NCBI RefSeq assembly: GCF_026107375.2
Contig: NZ_JAPCIA010000001.1
Span: 310,001 to 374,000, forward strand
Source of the DNA: Sphingomonas sp. BT-65
Lineage (GTDB): Bacteria > Pseudomonadota > Alphaproteobacteria > Sphingomonadales > Sphingomonadaceae
DNA: 64,000 bases
Direction of reading: 5' to 3'
Shown here: one piece after another, positions 18,584 to 28,300 of the stretch
Layout of the letters: the number at the start of each line of letters is the position of its first letter
How positions within the stretch are numbered: position 1 is the stretch's first letter
The notes under the pieces: generated by a model
Seen by the model: the letters and a program-made list of their open reading frames with translations, nothing else
Database searches by the model: none
Told to the model about the DNA's origin: nothing
Position numbers and translations under genes: made by a program

Positions 18584-19942
18584 TCATTGCGCCGGACCGA
18601 TCTCTTCGGGCGCATTTGCCACCTCGGCGAGCATCGCCGTCCACGCCGCAACGTTCTGGCGAAGCTGCGCGGGATCGATCTTGTCGAGCGTGTCATCGGG
18701 CGTGTGGTGCAGGTCGAAATAGCGCGTGCCGTCCTGCTGCAGGTCGATTCCGGCAACGCCCGAGGCGATCAGGTCGGACACGTCGGCGCCGCCCGAGGCG
18801 CGCTGCTGGCCGCGGCTGACGCCGAGTGGCGCGAGGGCGGCGGCCACGCGGTCGCCGAGCGGCTTGGCGCTGTCGGGAAGCTTGAAGTCGACCCGCCAGA
18901 TGCGGTCGGCGCCGAAGTCCGATTCGGCGGCGAGCGCGTGCTTCTCGGCCTTGTGCGCCTTGAAATAGGCGCTGCCGCCGAACACGCCGACTTCCTCCGC
19001 CCCGGCCCACAGGACGCGGATCGTGCGGCGCGGCCGGCCGGCGTCCATGATTCGCTTGGCAGCGGCGGCAACGATGCCGCAGCCCGCGCCGTCATCGAAC
19101 GCGCCGGTGCCGAGATCCCAGCTGTCGAGGTGGCAGGCGACGACCACCAGGCCCGCGGCGGGATCGCTGCCGGGCACTTCGGCGATGACATTGCCCGATT
19201 CGGTGGTGCCGATCTGGCGCGGGGTGAGGGTGAGCTTGACCTTCACCGGCTGGCCGCGCTTGAGGATGCGCTCGAGCTGCTCGGCGTCGGGGAGCGACAG
19301 CGCGGCGGCCGGGATCGCCGCGACTCCCTCGGGGAAGTTGGTGCCGCCAGCGTGCGGATTGCGGTGATAGTCGGTGCCGACCGAGCGGATCAGGATCGCC
19401 GCCGCGCCCTTGCGCGACGCGGTGGCCGGGCCCGAGCGGCGCACCGCGCCGAACGCGCCATATTGCGAGCCATCCTGGGTGCGCGTCATGCTGTGGCTGA
19501 CGAACGCGATCTTGCCCTTGAGGCTGCCGTCGGGTGCGGCCTGCAACGCGGCGAGGGTCGGGAAATAGACGATCTCCGCCTCAAGCCCCTTGGCAGCGGT
19601 CGCACCCGAATTGCCCAGCGCGGTGAGGCGCAGCGGTTGCGGGAAGGGCGCGAGGACCTCGAGCGTCTCCTCGCCGCGCACCCAGGTCTTCATCTGGAAC
19701 GGCTCGTTGCGGACGTTGCTGAAGCCCAGCGCCGCGAGCTTCTTCACCGCCCAGGCGCGTGCGCGCGCTTCGGCCTCGGTGCCGGCGAGGCGCGGGCCGA
19801 TCTCGGTGGTCAAGCCTTCGGTGATGTCCCAGGCGATGTCGTCCTTGAGCGCGGCGTCGCGGAGAGCGGCGGTGTCGGCCTGGGCGAGGGCGGGGAGGGC
19901 GAGGCTGAGGCAGGTGGCCAGGGCAAGGGTCTTCACGCGCAT
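18584..19942 (-). CDS. M28-family secreted metallopeptidase
   Basis: The 452-residue protein has a signal peptide (1-22), a PA-like insert (about 120-240) and an M28 catalytic domain with the co-catalytic zinc ligands: CHLDSWD, FDDGAGC, WAGAEEVG (catalytic Glu), ESDFG and HHTPDDT. Such enzymes are aminopeptidases or carboxypeptidases in the periplasm. All expected ligands are present, so it should be active. The divergent gene is ettA, 172 bases away. Substrate preference cannot be read from the sequence. Confidence 0.9.
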   Translation of the reverse strand: MRVKTLALATCLSLALPALAQADTAALRDAALKDDIAWDITEGLTTEIGPRLAGTEAEARARAWAVKKLAALGFSNVRNEPFQMKTWVRGEETLEVLAPFPQPLRLTALGNSGATAAKGLEAEIVYFPTLAALQAAPDGSLKGKIAFVSHSMTRTQDGSQYGAFGAVRRSGPATASRKGAAAILIRSVGTDYHRNPHAGGTNFPEGVAAIPAAALSLPDAEQLERILKRGQPVKVKLTLTPRQIGTTESGNVIAEVPGSDPAAGLVVVACHLDSWDLGTGAFDDGAGCGIVAAAAKRIMDAGRPRRTIRVLWAGAEEVGVFGGSAYFKAHKAEKHALAAESDFGADRIWRVDFKLPDSAKPLGDRVAAALAPLGVSRGQQRASGGADVSDLIASGVAGIDLQQDGTRYFDLHHTPDDTLDKIDPAQLRQNVAAWTAMLAEVANAPEEIGPAQ

Positions 19943-20115
19943 TCACGTCCTCCGCTGAAAGATTGTTGCGGGGAGGCGTAACGGAATGGCGGGGCTCGCG
20001 GCAACCCGGCGTTGCGCGCTTTTCGACGAGCGGCATGTTTGCCATTCGCCATGGCCATCGCTACATGCGCGGCCAAACTTCCTGACCTCAAAGCTATCGC
20101 AACGGAGACCCGCAC

Positions 20116-21795
<1,680 letters not shown>

Positions 21796-21804
21796 TCGAA
21801 AGAA

Positions 21805-21831
21805 GGCCCGGCCGGCCAGCCGGGCCCTTTT
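21805..21831 (+). terminator. Rho-independent terminator after ettA
   Basis: GGCCCGGC (21805-21812) pairs with GCCGGGCC (21819-21826) around six bases, followed by CTTTT. It lies in the 40-base convergent gap before the DoxX gene. Confidence 0.8.
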
Positions 21832-21835
21832 CGTT

Positions 21836-22222
21836 TCAGCCCTTCTTCATCGCCTGATCGGCGCTCCACGCGCCACCGCCGGCTGCGGCGAGGTAGAGGA
21901 AGATGAAGCAGAACAGCAGGATCGCCTCGCCGCCATTGGCTGCGGGGAAGAAGCCCTTCGACCCGTGGGCGATGAAATAGCCGACCGCGCACATGCCCGA
22001 TGCGATGAAGGCGACCGGGCGCGTGAACAAGCCGAGCACCAGCAACGCGCCGCCGACGAGCTCGATCGTGCCCGCGGTGATCAGCATCGGGGGCAGCGGA
22101 CCCTCCATCGGGAAGGGCGGCAGGCCGAAGAATTTCGACGTGCCGTGCTGCAGGAACGAGAGCCCGGCGACGATGCGCAGGACGCTCAGCAGCTTGTCGG
22201 ACCAGCTTGCAGGGATCGGCAT
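21836..22222 (-). CDS. DoxX-family membrane protein
   Basis: The 128-residue protein has four membrane helices and the DoxX pattern: LSFLQHGTSKFFG (about residues 21-33), IELVGGALLVLGLFTRPVA (about 52-70), and a GEAILLFCFIFLYLA end. DoxX proteins are linked to oxidative stress and sulfur chemistry in the membrane, but the reaction is not defined here. It stands alone, convergent with ettA. Confidence 0.85.
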   Translation of the reverse strand: MPIPASWSDKLLSVLRIVAGLSFLQHGTSKFFGLPPFPMEGPLPPMLITAGTIELVGGALLVLGLFTRPVAFIASGMCAVGYFIAHGSKGFFPAANGGEAILLFCFIFLYLAAAGGGAWSADQAMKKG

Positions 22223-22329
22223 GGTATTTCTCCTCGCGCGGCAAAGGGCTCAGCGCCGTTGCACAAGTGAAACCTTCCACTCCGGCAGTCGAAGATCAAT
22301 CCCGCCGGTTCGAAACCAATCGTTTCGGT

Positions 22330-23328
22330 CTAGTCGCCAGTGACCCGCAGCGGGCCGAGGTCGCCAAGGCCGACCGTGCCGCTCGCCATCGCCATCATGC
22401 GGTCGAGGCTCTTCTTGGCCTTGAGGCGAATCTCCTCCTCGATCTCGATGCGCGGCTCGAGGTCGCGCAACGCGACGTAGAGCTTCTCGATCGTGTTGAG
22501 CGCCATGTACGGGCAGATGTTGCAGTTGCAGTTGCCGTCCGCGCCGGGCGCGCCGATGAAGGTCTTCTCCGGCACCGCCTTTTCCATCTGGTGGATGATG
22601 TGCGGCTCGGTCGCGACGATCATGGTGTCGCCGTCGAAATCCTTGGCGAAGGCGAGGATGCCGCTGGTCGAGCCGACATAATCGGCATGGTCGAGCACGT
22701 GCGGCGGGCATTCGGGGTGCGCGGCGACCGGTGCGTTCGGGTGCTGCGCCTTGAGCTTGAGGAGCTCGGTCTCGCTGAACGCCTCGTGCACGATGCACAC
22801 GCCCGGCCACAACAGCATGTCGCGGCCGGTCTTGCGGTTGATATAGCCGCCGAGATGCTTGTCGGGACCGAAGATGATCTTCTGGTCCTTGGGAATCTGG
22901 CTCAGGATCTTCTCGGCCGACGAGCTGGTGACGATGATGTCGCTGAGCGCCTTCACCTCGACCGAGCAGTTGATGTAGGTCAGCGCGATGTGATCGGGAT
23001 GCTGCGCGCGGAACGCGGCGAACTGCTCGGGCGGGCAGCTGTCCTCGAGGCTGCATCCGGCGTTCATGTCGGGCAGCACCACGATCTTCTGCGGCGAAAG
23101 GATCTTGGCGGTCTCGGCCATGAAGCGCACGCCACAAAAGGCGATCACCTCGGCGTCTGTCTCCGCTGCCTTGCGCGAGAGCTCGAGGCTGTCACCGACG
23201 AAATCGGCGAGGTCCTGGATCTCGGGCTTCTGGTAGTAATGGGCGAGGATCACCGCGTTGCGCTCCTTGCGCAGACGGTCGATCTCGGCGTGGACGTCGA
23301 CGCCGGACAGGGTGGTCGGTGCGTTCAT
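22330..23328 (-). CDS. nadA: Quinolinate synthase A
   Basis: NadA joins iminoaspartate and dihydroxyacetone phosphate to quinolinate in de novo NAD synthesis and needs a [4Fe-4S] cluster held by three cysteines. The 332-residue protein starts at ATG 23328 (GAGGG upstream). It has ILAHYYQKPEIQDLADFVGDS (in pieces), FCGVRFMAE, YINCS, HPECPP and NICPYM, which contain the expected ligand cysteines. Length fits the family. nadC lies in the same window at 30766, and nadB is not seen. Confidence 0.96.
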   Translation of the reverse strand: MNAPTTLSGVDVHAEIDRLRKERNAVILAHYYQKPEIQDLADFVGDSLELSRKAAETDAEVIAFCGVRFMAETAKILSPQKIVVLPDMNAGCSLEDSCPPEQFAAFRAQHPDHIALTYINCSVEVKALSDIIVTSSSAEKILSQIPKDQKIIFGPDKHLGGYINRKTGRDMLLWPGVCIVHEAFSETELLKLKAQHPNAPVAAHPECPPHVLDHADYVGSTSGILAFAKDFDGDTMIVATEPHIIHQMEKAVPEKTFIGAPGADGNCNCNICPYMALNTIEKLYVALRDLEPRIEIEEEIRLKAKKSLDRMMAMASGTVGLGDLGPLRVTGD

Positions 23329-23377
23329 TGTGTGACCCTCGATCTTTGGCCCCACATGGCCTTCTCAGGGTCCGCGT

Positions 23378-24175
23378 TCAACCCATTGGCGGCGGTGGAG
23401 GCGCGAAATCGAGCGGGGCGACCGCCGCGCCAGGCGAGCCCGCGGTCACCGCCTGGTAGATTGCGGTGCCGAGCGGCGAATAGACGATCAGTTCGGACAG
23501 GATCATCCACCCCAGGAACGCGCCCAGGCCCCACCACCAGGCAGGATGCACCCGGCCGTCGCGGCGATAGTCGGCGATCATCCCCGCGGCGATGAATGCG
23601 AGGCCGGGCAGGTTGGCGATCTGATACGCCCAGGGCATCATCAACGGCATCGGCAGCAGCCGGCCGAAGCCGGGGCCGAGCAGGGCCACCATCGCGCTCA
23701 TGTGCAGCCGGCGGTGCCAGTCGGTGCGGCGGCGCATGCTGACCGCGGCCGCTGTGAGTCCCGCGAACACCAGCACGATCAGCGAATTGGCGACAAGGAA
23801 ATGCTGGGGGAGGAAGAAGAAGGGGGCCTGCCCGGCGCGAATCTTGAGCGCGATGATCGCCAAGCCGGCGATCACCATCGCCACGACCCAGCCGACCGCG
23901 ACCCAGCCAAGCATGCGGTGCAGCCGGAGCGGACCGCGCGTCGCGAAGACGGTCTGCGCAACGTAGATCGTGACCCAGCCGAAGAAGATCACGGCATGCG
24001 CGTGGATATACCAGGGCGCGCCGAAGCTCGAGCGGCCCGCTGCGAGCTGGAGCGAGAAGCCGGCGACCAGCACCAGCGCCATCAGGAACGCGGACCAGAG
24101 AAAGAATCCGCCGTCGCGCCGCTCGGCGCCCACCGTGTCCGCAACCGTCGCCATCGTGTCAGCCCCCACGATCAT
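23378..24175 (-). CDS. Hypothetical polytopic membrane protein
   Basis: The 265-residue protein has about seven membrane helices. Histidines lie at helix ends (IHAHAVIFFGW, RLHRMLGW, DWHRRLHM), a layout seen in heme-b or DUF2306-like membrane proteins, but I cannot assign a family with certainty. ATG 24175 gives the longest form; ATG 24154 with GTGGGGG upstream is equally likely. It follows the DUF4230 gene on the same strand by 41 bases and precedes nadA by 49. Confidence 0.55.
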   Translation of the reverse strand: MIVGADTMATVADTVGAERRDGGFFLWSAFLMALVLVAGFSLQLAAGRSSFGAPWYIHAHAVIFFGWVTIYVAQTVFATRGPLRLHRMLGWVAVGWVVAMVIAGLAIIALKIRAGQAPFFFLPQHFLVANSLIVLVFAGLTAAAVSMRRRTDWHRRLHMSAMVALLGPGFGRLLPMPLMMPWAYQIANLPGLAFIAAGMIADYRRDGRVHPAWWWGLGAFLGWMILSELIVYSPLGTAIYQAVTAGSPGAAVAPLDFAPPPPPMG

Positions 24176-24216
24176 GTCCGGGGCGCGAAGCTACCATCTT
24201 TCGGCGGACGGTCGAA

Positions 24217-24951
24217 CTAGTTCTTCTCGCGTACCTCGCGTTCGCGCATCACCTGATCGACCGGCTTGGACATGTCCCAACGCTCGCGGCTCTGCGCGTT
24301 GCGTTCGGGCGGGAAGGTGACGACGACGCGCACGTCGCCGAGCCCCGCGGCGGCGAGCGGCTGGGCGAGCAGGCGGGCGACCGCCTTTCGGCCCATCTCG
24401 CGCGCCTGCGCCATGCGCTCGGGGCTGGTTGCTTCCTTCTGCGCCACCGCTGCGGCGCGTATCGAGGTGCGCTGGCTGAGCGCCTCGGCCGCGCTGCGCG
24501 TGACGAAGATGCCGCTCGTCTCGACCAATGTCCGGCGGCCTTCGTCGGTGTTGGGCGGCGCGGCGGTGACGTCGGCCGCGTCGACGATCAGCGTGCGGCT
24601 CTGCGCATCCCATTGCAGGTCGCGGCGCGCGAGCTTCGACAGATCGACGAAATAGCCGACCGAATAGGGCATCTTGACCACCTGGTCGCTGCGCAGCCAG
24701 CCGAGGCCGCGAATGTCCGACGCCGTCGCCTGGACGATGCCGGAGAGCTCGGCGACCTTGAGCGTGCCCGTACCGGTCAGCCGCGCGGTGACGATCTGCG
24801 TGACCGGCGCGCCGCCCTCCTCAGGCAGCGTCTCCAGCCGCGTCTTGGCATAGCGGTCCCAGGAGAGCCATGCCGCTGCGGCGATCACCACCAGCGCCGC
24901 GACCGCGACGAGGATGCGCAGCGGCCGGTCCGTCGTCACGCCAGCCGCCAC
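24217..24951 (-). CDS. DUF4230 domain protein, membrane-anchored
   Basis: The 244-residue protein has one N-terminal membrane helix (about residues 11-30), then an extracytoplasmic domain that matches DUF4230 (ELSGIVQATASD, VGYFVDLSKL, LIVDAADV). The domain is found in many bacteria without a known role. Its start overlaps the end of the MBL gene by 16 bases, so the two are translated together. Confidence 0.75.
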   Translation of the reverse strand: MAAGVTTDRPLRILVAVAALVVIAAAAWLSWDRYAKTRLETLPEEGGAPVTQIVTARLTGTGTLKVAELSGIVQATASDIRGLGWLRSDQVVKMPYSVGYFVDLSKLARRDLQWDAQSRTLIVDAADVTAAPPNTDEGRRTLVETSGIFVTRSAAEALSQRTSIRAAAVAQKEATSPERMAQAREMGRKAVARLLAQPLAAAGLGDVRVVVTFPPERNAQSRERWDMSKPVDQVMREREVREKN

Positions 24952-25793
24952 GCGCCATCCTCTTGCCCTGCAACGATCCCGCGCCGCCGCAGGTCGATCA
25001 GGTGCGCGAGCACCGAGCGGCCGGCCGCACCATGAAGCCGCGGATCGAGCCCGACATACATCTGCTCGACCATCGCCGGGATCTCGCCGGCCTCCTGCTT
25101 GAGCAGGCGCAGGATCTGGCCCTCGCGCTGCTTGCGGTGGCCCATCATGCCGCGCACCAGCCGCTGCGGCTTGTCCACCGCATCGCCATGCGCCGGGTAG
25201 TAGATGCGGTCGTCGCGCGCGAGCAGCTTGTCGAGGCTCGCCATATAGGCGGCCATGTCGCCGTCAGGCGGCGCGACCACGCTGGTCGACCAGCCCATCA
25301 CGTGATCCCCGGTGAACAGCGCGCCGCTTTCCGCCAGCGCGTAGCAGAGATGGTTGGAGGTATGGCCGGGCGTGGCGACCGCGGTCAGCGTCCAGCCGTC
25401 GCCCTTCACCTGCTCGCCATCGGCGAGGACGCGGTCGGGCCGATAGTCGCGGTCGAACGCGGCGTCAGCGCGCGGGCCCTCGTCATCGAGCGCGAGCGGC
25501 GCGCAGCCGATGATCGGCGCGCCCGTCGCGGCCTGGACCGCGCGGCTCGCCGGGCTGTGGTCGCGGTGCGTGTGGGTGCACAGGATCGCACGCACCGGGC
25601 GCCTGCCGATCGCACGCAGCAGCGCGTCGACATGGCTCGGCAGGTCCGGTCCCGGATCGATCACCGCGAGATCGGTGGTGCCGACCAGATAGGTCTCGGT
25701 ACCGGTATAGGTGAAAGGCGAGGGATTCGCGGCGAGGATCCGCACCACCAGCGGTTCCAGCTGGATCGCTTCGCCGGTTGCAGGATCGGTCAT
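24936..25793 (-). CDS. MBL-fold metallo-hydrolase (LACTB2-like)
   Basis: The 285-residue protein starts at ATG 25793. It has the MBL metal motif HTHRDHS (His74, His76, Asp78, His79), later ligands in ATPGHTSNH and FTGDHVMGW, and YYPAHGD at the end of the fold. A C-terminal winged-helix-like region (about 215-280) is typical of LACTB2 and related hydrolases. It may cleave RNA or thioesters. A longer frame upstream to 25886 crosses the terminator hairpin and was discarded. It overlaps the DUF4230 gene. Confidence 0.88.
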   Translation of the reverse strand: MTDPATGEAIQLEPLVVRILAANPSPFTYTGTETYLVGTTDLAVIDPGPDLPSHVDALLRAIGRRPVRAILCTHTHRDHSPASRAVQAATGAPIIGCAPLALDDEGPRADAAFDRDYRPDRVLADGEQVKGDGWTLTAVATPGHTSNHLCYALAESGALFTGDHVMGWSTSVVAPPDGDMAAYMASLDKLLARDDRIYYPAHGDAVDKPQRLVRGMMGHRKQREGQILRLLKQEAGEIPAMVEQMYVGLDPRLHGAAGRSVLAHLIDLRRRGIVAGQEDGAWRLA

Positions 25794-25839
25794 GTGGCCG
25801 AGATGGCGGCTCGCATTGCATGAGGCAAGAGCGCAAACG

Positions 25840-25875
25840 AAAAGGGCCGGCCGCCATAGGGGTAGCGGCCGGCCC
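25840..25875 (-). terminator. Rho-independent terminator of blaI-M56 operon
   Basis: GGGCCGGCCGC and GCGGCCGGCCC form an 11-base stem (25844-25854 / 25865-25875) around ten bases. On the minus strand TTTT follows directly. It lies 70-100 bases downstream of the M56 stop. Confidence 0.8.
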
Positions 25876-25947
25876 GGTTGGAGCATTCCCCGCGGCGATG
25901 GGCATCAGACCGCGGGCCTCCTCCTCCCTCTCGTCAAACGCCGGGCG

Positions 25948-27612
25948 TCAATCCTCGTCGTCGGCGGTCTTGAGCTCGCGGATCGCCTCGTCGATGCCCT
26001 TGAGCGCGGCGGCCTTCTGCTCGGCGCTGAGCGCGTCCTGCGCCTCGATCGAACGGCGCGCCATCTTGAGCCCCATCATCGCCTGGCGCTTGCCCATCTC
26101 GGCGCTGGCGATCGCGATGGCCTTGCCACGCTCGGCCCGTGCGCGGGCGATCGCGGCGCGATGGGTCGCTGCATCGACGCGCGCCTCGATCCGGTCTGCG
26201 CAGATCACAATCTTGTGCTTGTCGCCGTCCTTGCTCTCGATCTTGATGTCGCCATCCTTGGGCGCCCCGCACTTGATCGAGGAGATGGCGGGGACGCGGG
26301 CGAGCTTGTGCATGTCGCCGTTCCACACGAAAGACTTGTCGCCCGACCAGACGAAGGACTTGCCGTCGCCGGGTGCATGGATCACGCGAACCTCGCGCTT
26401 CTTGCCGTCCTTGTCCTTTTCGATGATCATCACACGGCGCTCGACCTTCTTGGCCTTGGGTGCCTCCGGGGCATCGGGCGCTTCGACCGCGGCAGGCGCG
26501 TCGAGTGCCTCGGGTGCGTCTGGCGCTTCGGGCGCAGTGGGCGCGGCTGGCGCATCCTGCAGATCGACGCCGATCGCGTCGCCGACATCGGCGCGCAGGT
26601 TCGCCGCCGCCTGGGTGCCCGATGCGGTGAGCGCCAGGCCGGCCAGCGTCAGCGCCGCCGCGCCCGTCACGCCGGCGGTGATCCGCGCGCGTGACTTCCG
26701 GTCATGCTTCGAAAGCATTCTCAACCTCCCTTTGAGTTCATTGATGGTATGCAAGTGGCAAGCTGCCGAGACCGCACCCCCATGCGCGGACTTGACGATG
26801 GCGCGGCCGTAAGCGTGGCGCAGCGCCGGGGCGCGGCCTGAGAGCACCAGGGCATCGCAGGCCATCTCCTGGTCGGCACGGAAGGCGCGGAACGCCCGCC
26901 ATGCGACCGGGTTGAACCAATGGAGCGCGAGCACGACCAGCGCGATCCAGTTGGCAATCAGGTCACCACGCAGATGGTGCCCGAGTTCGTGGGCGAGCGC
27001 GAGGTTGCGCTCGAGCGGATCGTAGCGCTCGGAGAAGTCGCGCGGGAAGGCGACGTACTTGCGCCAGATGCCGAAGGCGAGGGGGCCGGTGGCCGCGTCG
27101 GTCTCGATCACGTGCACCCGCCCCTCGGCGACGGTGCGCTCGATCCGCGCGCGGCGCAGCAGCCGGGCGCAGAAGCGGTTGTGCGCGATCAGGTGCCAGG
27201 CGAGAAACGCGATCGCGCCGGCCACCCAGATGCCGATGATCAGCAGTACGATGCCGGGGCCATCCGGCGTGAGCGTCGGCGGGACTGCCGCGACATTGGC
27301 TGGGCCGCTCGCCAGCTCGACATGGGCCTGAAGCACGGCGTTGTCGATGATCGCCTGCGGCGTCTTGTCGGCGTTGAGCACGCCCATCACCACGCCCGGC
27401 GATTCCTCGGCGCCGCGCGTGAGCGGCGCGATCAGGTCGGTGAATTGCCACGCGCCGGGCAGAGGCGGCATGAACATCCGCAGCACTGGCAGCGCCCACA
27501 GCGCATAGGCGATGTTGGGGCCGAAATGGCGGCCGACCGGCTTGCGGATCACAAGCACCAGCAGCATCAGCAGCGTCGTCGCGACGAACGTCTCGATTAC
27601 CCAGGCGATCAT
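25948..27612 (-). CDS. M56-family metallopeptidase (BlaR1-like antirepressor)
   Basis: The 554-residue protein has four membrane helices (1-22, 35-50, 118-140, 218-240) and the zinc site HELGH (His208, Glu209, His212) of the BlaR1/MecR1 protease. A fifth helix at about 300-320 leads to a long extracytoplasmic part with Pro/Ala/Asp repeats, a duplicated SFVW-GD motif and a Lys/Asp/Arg-rich end. The penicillin-binding sensor of true BlaR1 (SxxK) is absent, so the trigger must be different. It overlaps the BlaI gene by ATGA. It should cleave or inactivate that repressor upon signal. Confidence 0.85.
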   Translation of the reverse strand: MIAWVIETFVATTLLMLLVLVIRKPVGRHFGPNIAYALWALPVLRMFMPPLPGAWQFTDLIAPLTRGAEESPGVVMGVLNADKTPQAIIDNAVLQAHVELASGPANVAAVPPTLTPDGPGIVLLIIGIWVAGAIAFLAWHLIAHNRFCARLLRRARIERTVAEGRVHVIETDAATGPLAFGIWRKYVAFPRDFSERYDPLERNLALAHELGHHLRGDLIANWIALVVLALHWFNPVAWRAFRAFRADQEMACDALVLSGRAPALRHAYGRAIVKSAHGGAVSAACHLHTINELKGRLRMLSKHDRKSRARITAGVTGAAALTLAGLALTASGTQAAANLRADVGDAIGVDLQDAPAAPTAPEAPDAPEALDAPAAVEAPDAPEAPKAKKVERRVMIIEKDKDGKKREVRVIHAPGDGKSFVWSGDKSFVWNGDMHKLARVPAISSIKCGAPKDGDIKIESKDGDKHKIVICADRIEARVDAATHRAAIARARAERGKAIAIASAEMGKRQAMMGLKMARRSIEAQDALSAEQKAAALKGIDEAIRELKTADDED

Positions 27613-27977
27613 TGCTTGATCTCCCTCAGCAGTGCTTCGATTTCGGCGATGTCCTGGTCAGTGAGCGCGTCGCGCTCGGCGAGATGGGCAACCAGCGGGG
27701 TCAGCTTGCCGCCGAACAGCCGGTCGATCAGGCGACGCGATTCGCCTTCGACATAGTCGCCGCGCTCGACCAGCGGGCGATAGAGATAGCGCCGGCCATC
27801 TTCGTCCGCGGCGATGATGTTCTTGGCGAGCAGGCGGCCGAGGAGGGTCTTGACCGTGTTGGCGCTCCAGCCGCGCGCGGGAGCGACTCGCTCGGAGACA
27901 TCGGTGGCGGTGAGGGGCGACTCGTCCCACAGCACCTCCATCACGGCGTGCTCGGCGTCGCTGATCCGTTCGCTCAT
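27609..27977 (-). CDS. BlaI/MecI/CopY-family repressor
   Basis: The 122-residue protein has the penicillinase-repressor winged helix: ISDAEHAVMEVLWDESPLTATDV (in pieces) at the start, ARGWSANTVKTLLGRLLAK as the recognition helix with the conserved Thr-Val-Lys-Thr-Leu-Leu, and the C-terminal dimer part with LVAHLAERD. AGGGGAG precedes ATG 27977. Two dyads 14-50 bases upstream match the family operator. With the M56 protease it forms a two-gene sensor-repressor system. Confidence 0.93.
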   Translation of the reverse strand: MSERISDAEHAVMEVLWDESPLTATDVSERVAPARGWSANTVKTLLGRLLAKNIIAADEDGRRYLYRPLVERGDYVEGESRRLIDRLFGGKLTPLVAHLAERDALTDQDIAEIEALLREIKQ

Positions 27978-27990
27978 CTCACTCCCCTTC

Positions 27991-28027
27991 GATTACGCCT
28001 GTAATCGTTTCGACCACATCTGTAGTC
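27991..28027. promoter_or_regulatory. Double BlaI-type operator
   Basis: GATTAC-GCCT-GTAATC (27991-28006) is a perfect dyad, and GACCAC-ATCT-GTAGTC (28012-28027) is a dyad with one mismatch. Both follow GAYTAC-N4-GTARTC, like the TACA-NN-TGTA core known for BlaI/MecI. Their centres lie 21 bases apart, two helical turns, just before the repressor start. Confidence 0.75.
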
Positions 28028-28300
28028 AAGTGGCTGAACGCTGTCTGAACGGCGTCCGGCGAAGAAGGGGTAGGGGAGTGTCGGAAGTTCTTACAGGTCG
28101 CCGAGCGCGGCGATTTCATTAACCATGAAAATGGCAGATTTCCGCGGCTTGCGAATTCTGGCACGCGGGCTGCAACCGTTCAGGCACACGACTGTTCACA
28201 AGCCGTGTAACGCTTCAGGGGCGGGCAGCATTTACCGGATGCTGCCCGCCCCGCCCGTTTTGGGGCGAGCGACTCGGATCCCCGCCATATCCTGTACGAT
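28028..28300. other. Gene-free stretch upstream of BlaI operator
   Basis: No convincing coding frame is present on either strand. It holds a TTAACCAT box (28119-28126), the 14-base stem-loop described separately, and AT-richer DNA from 28100 to 28200 that could hold a promoter or a small RNA. Confidence 0.5.
28218..28252 (+). terminator. Perfect 14-base stem-loop, possible terminator
   Basis: GGGGCGGGCAGCAT (28218-28231) pairs fully with ATGCTGCCCGCCCC (28239-28252) around seven bases, and on the plus strand GCCCGTTTT follows. It lies between the end of the glycosyltransferase gene and the BlaI operator. It may end either a plus-strand small RNA or, less well, the minus-strand gene. Confidence 0.5.

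Noticed and set aside
26450..26570. Tandem Pro/Ala/Asp codon repeats considered as a minisatellite or CRISPR-like array
   Set aside because: Repeats are short, imperfect and in frame within the M56 gene; there are no regular spacers.
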